DNA of 40,568 nucleotides from assembly GCA_029204225.1 (NCBI GenBank), contig MU835259.1:1-40568 (forward strand), in the 5' to 3' direction. Origin of the DNA: Diphasiastrum complanatum. Taxonomy: Eukaryota; Streptophyta; Lycopodiopsida; Lycopodiales; Lycopodiaceae. The notes under the pieces were generated by a model. That model worked only from the letters and a program-made list of their open reading frames with translations. It searched no databases and had not been told where the DNA came from. Shown one piece after another: positions 32,197 through 40,568 of the stretch; position 1 is the stretch's first letter; every line of letters begins with the position of its first letter. Position numbers and translations under genes: made by a program.

Positions 32197-32810
32197 TAGT
32201 GCTGTTATCGATAAGCCAATCTCGAAATCGAAGACGAAAGACTATGACATCGTGACTGATATTGGATCACTTCGTCTGAATATTACTTTTGAGCAGCTGT
32301 TGACAGATAACACTTATTACAGAAAGCAATTGAAAGGTCTTTTTGCACCGAAAAAGAAGAAAAAAATTTCTTTGCCAAATGCCAGTGTTCTGTCTATTGA
32401 TTTAGGTGATCTCGGTGCACCTGAAATTGATATTACCATTGCGGGATGTCTGATAGAAAAAGTGCCAATTGACTCTGGTTCTAGCATGAACATAATAATG
32501 AAAGATACAGCTCATGCTTTGGGGCTGACTGACATTCAACCGACACAGCGAAACATCAAGTTAGCTGATTCGACATGACGAAAACCTGTTGGAGAGCTGA
32601 AGGATGTCACTGTTTACATTCAAGCCAAGCCATTCACAATGAATTTCATAGTTATCAAACCACTCGGTTTGTCATCCTATTCTATGCTAATTGGACGACC
32701 TTGGCTTTATCAATCAAATGCAAGTGTTAATTGGAAATCCAGAGAGCTAAGATTTCAGACTGGTGTGACCAATATCGTGGTAAGCCAGCAGAACAAATAA
32801 ATACGTGGAG
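32197..32810 (+). pseudogene. Gypsy copy 2 aspartic protease (retropepsin)
   Basis: The frame reads DIGSLRLNITFEQLLTDN, then a lysine run, SVLSIDLGDLGAPEIDITIA and the active site PIDSGSSMNIIMKD (Asp codon 32471-32473). A flap and C-terminal region follow, with AHALGLTDIQPTQRNIKLAD and SMLIGRPWLYQSNASVNW (32680-32730). Retropepsins cut Gag-Pol into working proteins as a homodimer. The catalytic DSGS and the later IGRPW block are intact. One TGA at 32576-32578 splits the frame, and the fusion to gag is frame-broken. It is the last recognisable enzyme of this element. Confidence 0.85.
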
Positions 32811-34110
32811 TCGGGACAAATATGAAGGTAAAACGCCTTTGTTTGACACCAGTTTTACATCAGAGGAATCTTCTTGTGCCTTAAATGTTTTTTCTAATGC
32901 ATCTAACATTGAAGTCAATATTTCGAATGTTATGAGAATGCTGACGAAGAAGAATTCTTCGATGCTTGCAACACTGAAGCGGTTGTTTTGTATGAAGAAA
33001 TTAATGTTACAGACATGAACTCGAAAGAGTTTGATTCAAGTGACGAATCTGAACACGAATTTGGTAACAAGAATCAGGCTGACAACAAGAATACATCTAT
33101 GGAGTCAATTATGCATGAAATTCATGGCCATACCAAGGCCAGTATGACAGAAGGTATCATATTACCAGATTCTGTCTCTGTTGGGGCATAATCCAGGGTA
33201 AGTTCCAGGTCGTGCCTTTCAGATCAGCAGAGTTGTACATAGGCTCTTCGGCTATGTATGCTCTAGAATATATGCGAATCAAAGAGTTTCAATTTTTGCG
33301 GACTGAAGATAATAAGCGACATTTTTGGAAGGGCAAGTCGCAGTTTCAACTGTACAAACCTCAAGCTGTTGCAGATTTAGGCGAATTCGACGATGTCGGG
33401 CTACTGATCAATGTAAATATGGCTTATCCAGAGTTTTTCAACTTTTATGTGAATTGGGAATGAAATCTTGCAGATTATTTTGCGGAGATCCGACACAATC
33501 TGCAAGACAGAAGGAAGTCATTTCGCTACAAGCAGTTTTGTACATATTCACTTTGGCAGTTTGGTACTTTCGCAGCAAAGACATTGTTTTTCGTTCAAAA
33601 TCTTTATGTTAAAAGCTCTTTTATAAGATTTTCAGCTCGTTACTATAAAGAAGTCTCTTCGTAGTGATTCAGACGAAGATACAAAGTTAACCCAGGAGCT
33701 GTTTGATGGAACATTGCTCCCGGTTAAGTTAGAAGAAATTGGGCAACTTACTAGTTGGCCACTACACAAAATCAAGAGAAGACTTGCTGTTGATCGAAGC
33801 TCAGCAAAACTTGGAGTTTGTTCAGAAATTATATGAAGAATTGAATCGTTCATAAAACATTCGTTCATGTCTTTGTTGTGCTGATGTTTCTATGGGATGT
33901 TGAATTTTTGAAGTTTAAAGATGTTTTGAAGGTTGATTCCAGTTTTCATTAACAATTCAACGATCAACTCAAAACAGTCTATTCAATTAAAGAAATAACA
34001 AGACACATATTCTCTAAGACGAAGAAATATCTAAAGGACGAAATTGACGAAGAAATATCTTTTCGCCTTAACGAAAATCTGAAGAACAGAATGTTTCGCG
34101 AATAATCCTC
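32811..34110 (+). other. Gypsy copy 2 region after protease: no polymerase found
   Basis: About 1.3 kb where RT, RNase H and integrase would be expected to begin. Open pieces include an acidic stretch (SKEFDSSDESEHEFG at about 33020-33065) and ELYIGSSAMYALEYMRIKEF at about 33225-33284. Neither matches RT, RNase H or integrase motifs, and I see no G-patch. It may be spacer between protease and RT with the polymerase deleted, or cargo specific to a non-autonomous family. Confidence 0.5.
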
Positions 34111-34120
34111 AAAAAGAAGA
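34111..34120 (+). other. Gypsy copy 2 polypurine tract
   Basis: AAAAAGAAGA directly precedes the TGTTATG start of the 3' LTR. It is the plus-strand priming site and fixes the LTR boundary. Confidence 0.75.
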
Positions 34121-35389
34121 TGTTATGTCCATGCGGACGTTTCACATTTGAGGAACCACCTTATTGTTAAAAATTGAATATCAACATAAATATGGCATGA
34201 TATACTCAAAAATGAAGATATGAGCTGGTTAAGTATAATTTATGAAGAGGCCTAAAGTCATTTTTCGGGAATATATCTCCTAAGTACTTGCCTTGTAATT
34301 AAGGACAAGACCTTTAATAAGAAAGACATTACCTTGGATAACCTTTACTAAGTCGTCCACACAAAATGATTAGATACGAAAAGACATGTTAAACTAGAGT
34401 AACTTTAACTCGTAGTTAAGTATACCTTTCATGGTATAATTGAACGTATTTTCAGTCTAATTGTTAACTAGACCCTTTCGCGAGAGCGACACACCTGTTG
34501 TTTTAGAGGTGTGTTTGTTCACCCCGTAGAACATATATTGATCTCACACTTCAGTCTCGATCATTGAGAGATAAGAGTTTATGCATATGTAAGAGATGGA
34601 AGAAGTGAATAGAGTTCTGGGAGTTATTCTCTCTTATCTCTGTTCTCCGCACTGCTGAGTGTGAGTGATCTTGAGACTGCTAACAATCTCTAATGCATTA
34701 CATGAATTACTCTCTGATCAGACAGACGCTCTAGTGCATTATAGTCGTTTGTTGTGTCTCCGTAAAGTATGCTCTAAAGAACTGTCTTAAAATCAACTTA
34801 TTCGTCTGTCGCGAATACTTTCTTTTTGGCACTCGAATAACGACTATCTTTGGTACAGTCTAGCACGATCATTGAATAAAGCTGTATGTATACATATGAA
34901 TGACAATCTTTGTCTGAAGAATTGAGTCTTTGATCTGTTCTCCTTATTGGCATTGACATAAGTTTCTAACGTGTTCTAAAACCATTCGTGTTCTTTAACC
35001 ATTAATTTGGACTTTAGTTGTTCAGGACTTCTATCTAGAAACGAATAGTTCGCAAACGCGATTAATTGATTATCTGCACAGTCGTGAATACATCGAACAA
35101 CTCTCGACTCTTGTTGACACCTTAATAAGCCAGAGTGTAGTATTGTTGTACTACTCTGATAACACATTCAATTTGATAGAGACTAGATTGTTGTTTTGAA
35201 ATTATTAACATTACGTTTCCCAAACCATAAGTAATACTGATTACTTTTTAATGTCTGTTGACAACCAGAATAACACTCAAAACCACTTGCCATAATTGTA
35301 CAAAATACATAACTTTCTAACACTGTCCTCTGTGGGAACGACATTATTTAGGATAGAATCTATATTAACCCTGTTGGTATAGTACAACA
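34121..35389 (+). repeat. Gypsy copy 2 3' LTR
   Basis: It is 1269 bp and starts TGTTATG and ends CAACA (terminal TGTT/AACA inverted repeat). It is preceded by a polypurine tract. It aligns with the 5' LTR throughout and with the 230-bp remnant of gypsy copy 1 at its right end. It has no coding content. Confidence 0.9.
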
Positions 35390-35978
35390 CATAGGGATGT
35401 GACACCATTTTGTAATCACTTTCCATTGTGAAGAATAGAGATTGAGAGAGAGAAGCTAAGCATTCTCCCCCTTTTCTTACCTTGTGAAGCCCTCCCTTTT
35501 TGCACTTGTATGATTGATTGTGGATGCATGAATGCATGAATGTTATTGTCTAATCATGCTATCACATATCGGATGATCATTAGCTCAAGCTTTCATCCTT
35601 CTAATCCACAAAATCACACAATAGTAAAATAGGTGTTAGAAACACATTTGGATTGATCAATAGGATCCATTACGTTAAGCCTCAAGAGGAGAAGATCTAG
35701 ATCTCAAGAAGCCTAGATTCACCAAGAAAGCCAAGATCCAAGAAAAAGATCTTCACACACTAAAACCCAAAAAGAGCCTAGAAGAATGTCAAGCAACCCA
35801 TCCCTCATCTAAGCCATTCCATTTTCAAATCCAAACCCAAAATTGACAACCTTGGTAGGCTTAGATCCCATCTAAATCCGTAGTTTAACCCCCTCCCCAT
35901 TGGATCGAATCCCGTTACTACATCGATACTCACCCAGTTGGAGATCCAAAACCCCTTCTTTGCCCTCTAGAGGGAGGC
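35390..35978. other. Unassigned flank between gypsy copy 2 and copia C
   Basis: No open frame or element motif stands out. About 35430-35480 is GA- then C/T-rich. The end, near 35960, runs into the copia C integrase fragment, so part may be decayed copia sequence. It is not the missing half of copia B RT. Confidence 0.4.
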
Positions 35979-36612
35979 ATGGAAAGGGCCCAACAAGTGG
36001 CAAAGAGGCAAGTTGTGTTTGGTCTTCCAAAGTCTCTAACTAGCATGAATATGTTTTTGAGCAATGTGCTTTATCAAAGTCACATAGATTACCTTATAAG
36101 AGATATACATCTAGATCTACTAAGCCTTTCCAACTTCTGCATTCGGATATTAATGGAGCTACTACAATTAGAAATGGTGGTGCTAAAATGTATGTAACAT
36201 TTATTGATGACTTTAGTAGATTTTGTTGGGTGTATCTACTAAAGAGGAAGGATGAGGTGTATGATGTCTTTGTCAAGTTCTAGATTGCAAGGGAGGTCCA
36301 ATTCTCTACCAAGATCAAGTGCTTGAGGAGTGACAATGGTGGTAAGTATATTTCTACCAAGTTCAAAGCATTTTGTGATGCAAATGGGATCAAGAGGGAG
36401 CTCACAAGTCCAAGAATACCACAACAAAATGGAGCAGTCGAGAGGAAGAATAGAACCTTATGTGAAGGAGCCAAAGCTATGAAGTTAGGTGCAAATCTTC
36501 CTAAAACCTTTTGAGGTGAGGCTTTGTTATGTAGTAGGTGGCCAAGTGTTGTTTTGGATGGTAAGACACCTTTTGAGATGTTATTTGATAGGAGGCCAAG
36601 TGTCAAGCATTA
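35979..36612 (+). pseudogene. Copia C: gag-pre-integrase and integrase fragment
   Basis: It begins with VVFGLPKSLTSMNMF, a pre-integrase-like segment, then after frameshifts LLHSDINGATTIRNGGAKMY (first catalytic Asp), VTFIDDFSRFCWVYLLKRKD, KCLRSDNGGKYISTKFKAFC (second Asp) and RIPQQNGAVERKNRTLCEGA (catalytic Glu). It ends with LDGKTPFEMLFDRRPSVKH at about 36612, where sequence becomes unrelated. Integrase inserts element DNA into chromosomes. The D, D and E positions are all present, but stops at 36281-36283 and after LPKTF break the frame. Gag, protease, RT and LTRs are absent. Confidence 0.9.
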
Positions 36613-37379
36613 GAGGAGTTCTGAAATCTAAAATGACCCTTTGTGAAGATGTTTTTTATTTTTCTTAATTGAATCTGACATGTGGCCCAATCAAAATGCA
36701 TATCTTTGAAATCTATGTAACGTAGCTAAAAATAAATAAGTAATAGAAATAAACTTTTAAAATTCTTAAGATTACCGCCGAGTAGGATGAGAGAATGCTA
36801 TTAGTAGACAGTGTCTGCCCCGAACGTGTGAATCTGCCATGACATTGTCTTTAGCTAAATTTAACCACATTAGTTAATATGTTGGTAAACTTCAAAATAC
36901 ACAGGTACATGTCATAGTTCGACAGTAAGCATAGTTACCACATGTAATTAGTGTGGTCCAATCCCCTAGTCACATTTAATAATTCTGATAAAACTTTGAA
37001 TCTAGATGGTATGTCATAGATTTGAGAATTTGGCGTTGAACTTGTGGCAACAATCACTATGGCTAGGAGACCAAGATCCAAATTTGAATCGGTGTTTCTT
37101 CACAATGAGAAGGATGAAGCTGGAATTTGGAAACCAACAAGATACATGAAAACTCTTGGGTGCCAAAAATCTCTGAATCAAGAAGGCAAGTTGTCTTTGG
37201 CAACATTATTTATGCACTTAATAGCTTAATTGATGTACCATCAAGTACACAGAATGCCTTGGAATTCATAGCTTGGCATGATGTATAGTTTTGAAGTGTG
37301 CTACATGTATATAGACACATTTTTGGAACATCTTGTAAGGGATCCTTTAAGAGGTGGTGAAAGATCTTTCATGAACATC
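36613..37379. other. Unassigned spacer between copia C and copia D
   Basis: AT-rich sequence. A 61-codon open stretch at 37044-37229 has no recognised motif. It could be decayed N-terminal gag of copia D or unrelated DNA. No LTR ends or primer-binding site are visible. Confidence 0.4.
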
Positions 37380-38960
37380 ATTATTTATTGGAGTCTCAAA
37401 AGTTTCTTGGTTGTAGCTGTATTTATGCATGGGACCTCACCTCCAAACTCCATTTGAGGAAGAAATATTTCTCCTTGAGAATGTCTGAAGCAGTAAGTGT
37501 TTCGAGTGATCTCAACACTCTCAAAAATCTCATGCAGCAAATTATTGCCTCAGAATTACAATACTTCGATGTCGTTATGACTCTATTACTGAGTTTGCTT
37601 GAATCCTATGAAAATTGGGTTATGACAATTTCAATCCAGGAGCATCTAACTTTATCAAGAAAAAAAAAAACTGGACATGAAATCAAGGACTAGAAAACTT
37701 TGAAATATAATAATGGAAAGAAAAAGCAGTACCAACAACAAGCACATAGTGCTTCAACCAGTTTTTGGACCCAGCAGCAAGAGGAAGATGAAGCAGTTTT
37801 TATGACCAAGGTTGGAGAACAACAGGATGTCAATTCTTGGTATCTTGACTCTAGAGCAACACAACACATGACTCACCATAAAGACTAGTTCAAGGACTAC
37901 GAATTATACACCCACTCTCTAGTTGTGCAACTTGGAGACAACTCATCTCACACAATCCAGGGTGAAGAAACAGTCAGGGTCGAATTTCAAAAGGGAAGAG
38001 CCAACGTTCTCCACGTTCCAAATCTGACCAAGAATCTGCTCTCAGTTAGCAAAATCACTGATTCAGGTCAAAGGGTCAACTTAGACACAAATGGCTGTAC
38101 AATCTTTGACAAATCCCAGAAAGCTCTAGCTTTCGGAAGTGGCAATTTGTACAAGCTCAACCACTGCTACTCTTCTAATGGTCAAGCTCTTTACACCACT
38201 ACATCTGAATCAACTGATATGCTATGGCATCTCAAATTAGGCCATCTCAACTTCAATAGTATTCAACCAATGTCAAAACAAAGTTTGGTACAAGATCTAT
38301 CTCAAATCAGCAAATCGTGCTCTCCATGCGAAAGCTGTATTATCAGCAAGCATCCTAGAATTTTATTCATTTTCGACCTAGTTCACACTTCTAGAAATTT
38401 GCTGGACCTTGTACACAGTGACATTTGTGGCCCGATGTAGACTGCTACCACAGGGGGAATACTATATTTTCTTACCTTCATCGATGACTTCTCACGATGG
38501 ACCGCTACTTACTTTTTGACGGACAAAAATTCTTCAAGCAGTTCAAGACATCTACAAAAAATCAGACCCAAAGGAAGATCAAAGTACTACACTCAGATGG
38601 AGGGGGAGAATTTATCTCTACAAATTTTAAAGAATTCTGACGGAATACACCAACAAGCTACTCACCACAATCCAATGGTATAGCTGAGAGGAAGAATTGG
38701 ACACTTGTTGAAAGTGCCAAGATCATGCTAGCCCATGTCTCTCTTCCAAAAAAGTTCTAGGCAAAAGCTGTTAGTACAGTAGCCTACTTACAAAATCAAT
38801 CCATCACCAAAGCCCTAAATGGAAAGACACCTTATGATGTGTGGACAGGATAGAAACCATCACTCAAGAATATTAGAATATTTGGATGCATTGTCTATGC
38901 TCAGATCCCTGAAGATTTCAGGAAGAAGCTAGACATCACAAGCAGAAAATTGATTTTTAT
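37380..38960 (+). pseudogene. Copia D: gag, protease and integrase remnant
   Basis: Gag begins mid-domain (SKLHLRKKYFSLRMSEAVSV, LLLSLLESYENWVMTISIQE). The zinc knuckle expected next is missing. The protease follows with SWYLDSRATQHMTHHKD, where the catalytic DSGA has become DSRA (37847-37858), then VQLGDNSSHTIQGEE and HVPNLTKNLLSVSKITDSG. The pre-integrase domain (LWHLKLGHLNFNS, CSPCESC) and integrase follow, with LVHSDICGPM, FIDDFSRWTA, LHSDGGGEF and PQSNGIAERKN (D, D, E present). Matches end at KLDITSRKLIFI, directly at the LTR of copia E, which therefore probably inserted here. Gag resembles copia B. Many stops; non-functional. Confidence 0.9.
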
Positions 38961-39760
38961 TGTAAAGACCCTAAAAGGATTGTCCCTAAGATGAGGATTG
39001 GAAAACACAATAGGAGAGACTATGGAGCCAAACCGCCCAACCAATCCTAGATCAAACCTGAATCTAGCCCCCAAGCCATGCCATGTGAAGCAAGAGGAGA
39101 AGAGAGAGACTGGTAACCTAAATCCATTATGTCGACGTGAGAATTCCTACCTCATTATATAGAGAGTAGTGTCATGTGCATGAAACCATGCAACACCCAT
39201 GTAGGTCAACTATAAATAGATCACATCTCTTCATGCAGTCCTCCTGCCTATATCCATCACATAGACATGCAATACTCCATATGTCTTAATTAAAGTGTCT
39301 AGGTCCTCTCAAGGTTATTAGTTACAAACTGGCCTTGACATGGAATTAAATCATGGCGTGACCAACAATCTCGAATACCGGAGGGCCGGTCTACGATATT
39401 AGAACTATTCTAGGTCCTTAACCGAATATGGCCATAACATTCTTCCCTCCTCTCTCGTGTACTAATAACTCCTCTCTTGTAAACTGATACTCGTTCTATG
39501 ACTCATTCGAATATCTCACTCGAACGAAGCATGGTTGTCTTAGATACCTATCTGTTTCGCTCCCTTCATGGTTGTCTTCGACACCTACAAGGATATTTCT
39601 CTGGTCGATCTAAGTAATACTCTAAATCAACAGATTGGTAAAGATCTTGTCATAATGTTGAGTTTTTTTCTTGACTGAATATTACATTTAGCGAGGGTAG
39701 TATCAGAACTGATAAATAGTATATTCAAACACAATCATTTCATTTCATATAAACCCAACA
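38961..39760 (+). repeat. Copia E 5' LTR (about 800 bp)
   Basis: It begins TGTAAAGACC exactly where copia D integrase stops matching, and ends AACCCAACA three bases before a primer-binding site. TG...CA ends and the adjoining site and gag support it, but the second LTR lies beyond the window, so the left end is inferred from the break in copia D. Confidence 0.6.
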
Positions 39761-39763
39761 GAG

Positions 39764-39775
39764 TGGTATCATAGC
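39764..39775 (+). other. Copia E primer-binding site
   Basis: TGGTATCATAGC lies three bases inside the LTR end and 60 bases before gag. It differs at one position from the usual TGGTATCAGAGC. Confidence 0.7.
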
Positions 39776-39834
39776 CATAGGTCCAAACTGTTCTACTATT
39801 CAGGACTATTTTACGATTTTTTAGATCACTCATC

Positions 39835-40474
39835 ATGGAAGGTATATCTTCAGAAATCCACTTGATCAATAAGTTCAACGGAGACGATTTCCAAATGTGA
39901 AAATTCAAAATGAAGATGATACTCATTGAGAAAGAACTTTGGGGATATGTCAATGATTCAATAGCCAAGCTGGTTGACCTTGACATGCTGACTACTTGGG
40001 AAGCTAAGGATGGCAAAGCTATTGCCATTGTTTCTCTGCTCATGTAGTAAATGCTCCAAAGAAGCATGGGACATTCTCTCTGGTCTATATGAAACAACAG
40101 ATGTATCGACTCATCTCTTCATGAGAAAGAAGTTATTGTCGCTCAAGATGAGTGAAGGAACCTCAGTCACGGATCATCTGTATGAATTCAAACAGCTCCT
40201 CGATCAGCTAGTTGCAATAGGTTCGCCAGTATCAGATGAAGATGCTAACATGTCTCTTCTATCCAGTCTTCCTCCCTCTTACGACAACTTAGTATTGCTC
40301 TTGAGCAATGCTCATGACCTGTCTCTACAAAAGTTGACATCAAGTTTATTGCAAAAAGAAGTAATAAGGAAAGGCTTATGCACATCGAATACAAAGGCAG
40401 TCGCCCTCTATGTGAATAAGCAACAATTTTCGAAGAAGAGCTCTTTGAAGGACAAGAAGACCAAAGTTGAGTAG
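39835..40474 (+). pseudogene. Copia E gag
   Basis: It starts MEGISSEIHLINKFNGDDFQ at ATG 39835. A TGA at 39898-39900 stands where the related 17.4-kb fragment has Trp. It continues with KFKMKMILIEKELWGYVNDS, WEAKDGKAIAIVSL, then two stops and a frameshift, SKCSKEAWDILSGLYETTDV, FKQLLDQLVAIGSPVSDED and LLSSLPPSYDNLVLLLSNAH, ending at TAG near 40472. This is the UBN2 capsid precursor of a copia element. A very degenerate knuckle trace (CIHC) follows before the window ends. With its LTR and PBS this is the 5' end of an element extending beyond the window. Confidence 0.88.
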
Positions 40475-40568
40475 ACTGATTCAAACCAGCAAAAACAATA
40501 GCACTTTGTGTGTATACATTGTCTAAATGGTGAACAACTGCTTTTTCATTTATATCTAAGTAAAAAAA

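Larger units (their letters stand above)
29742..35389 (+). mobile_element. Gypsy copy 2: Ty3/gypsy element with both LTRs, lacking RT and integrase
   Basis: The 5' LTR (29742-31017), tRNA-Asp primer-binding site, gag, protease, about 1.3 kb of other sequence, polypurine tract and 3' LTR (34121-35389) total 5.65 kb. No RT, RNase H or integrase motif is visible between protease and 3' LTR, so the element is non-autonomous or carries a large deletion. The LTRs differ at many sites, so it is old. It interrupts copia B RT on its left; the right flank (35390 on) is not the missing RT, so later rearrangement occurred. The flanking 5-mers (GGACA and CATAG) do not match as a target duplication. Confidence 0.88.

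Noticed and set aside
29737-35394. 5-bp target site duplication around gypsy copy 2
   Set aside because: Left GGACA and right CATAG differ, so no duplication can be claimed.
35390-35450. Continuation of copia B RT on the right side of gypsy copy 2
   Set aside because: Translation of this flank in the minus frames does not match copia RT, so the simple insertion model fails.
1-40568. tRNA, rRNA or other structural RNA genes
   Set aside because: I saw no cloverleaf with A and B boxes or rRNA-like sequence; TGGTATCAGAGC matches are retroelement primer-binding sites, not tRNA genes.

Overview
The window is nuclear plant DNA. The evidence is a NETWORKED-family (plant-specific NAB-domain) actin-binding gene with a GT-AG intron, set among Ty1/copia and Ty3/gypsy elements whose primer-binding sites are typical of plants. 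I cannot place the species. A reverse transcriptase that looks Penelope-like hints at a conifer, fern or lycophyte rather than a typical flowering plant, but that is inference.

Layout. 1-1250: four phase-compatible exons, the tail of an unidentified gene or pseudogene, just after a G24 run. 1838-3034: two arrays of short motifs in alternating orientation, followed by a broken gypsy gag (3410-3901). 3902-6217: no convincing gene. 6218-14775 (minus): the one intact host gene, coding 2338 residues in two exons. A short first exon carries the WWWDSH start of the NAB domain and a 6.9-kb second exon carries the coiled coil. Its start region is tandemly duplicated, which creates a decoy start codon, and likely 5' untranslated exons lie upstream to about 16.6 kb. 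16868-16901: a C25T9 tract.

17.1-40.6 kb is stacked retroelement debris. In order: a short copia gag (minus) beside two opposed primer-binding sites; copia A (19116-21782, minus: gag, protease, leader duplication, 702-bp LTR); a (GA)41 microsatellite and a long hairpin; a decayed non-LTR reverse transcriptase, probably Penelope-like (about 21960-23860, minus); gypsy copy 1 (24586-26610, plus); copia B (26611-29741, minus), whose gag-protease half and RT-RNase H half flank one shared 734-bp LTR in circularly permuted order; gypsy copy 2 (29742-35389, plus) with both LTRs, gag and protease but no recognisable RT or integrase; a copia integrase fragment C (about 35979-36612, plus); copia D (37380-38960, plus: gag, protease, integrase); and the 5' end of copia E (LTR, PBS, gag from 38961, plus), which seems to have inserted into D. 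Every element coding region carries stops or frameshifts, so none looks autonomous.

The NET gene is the only gene I would expect to give a working protein. The most unusual items are the Penelope-like reverse transcriptase with its hairpin/(GA)n end, the alternating inverted-decamer array, the permuted copia element and the duplicated NET start codon.
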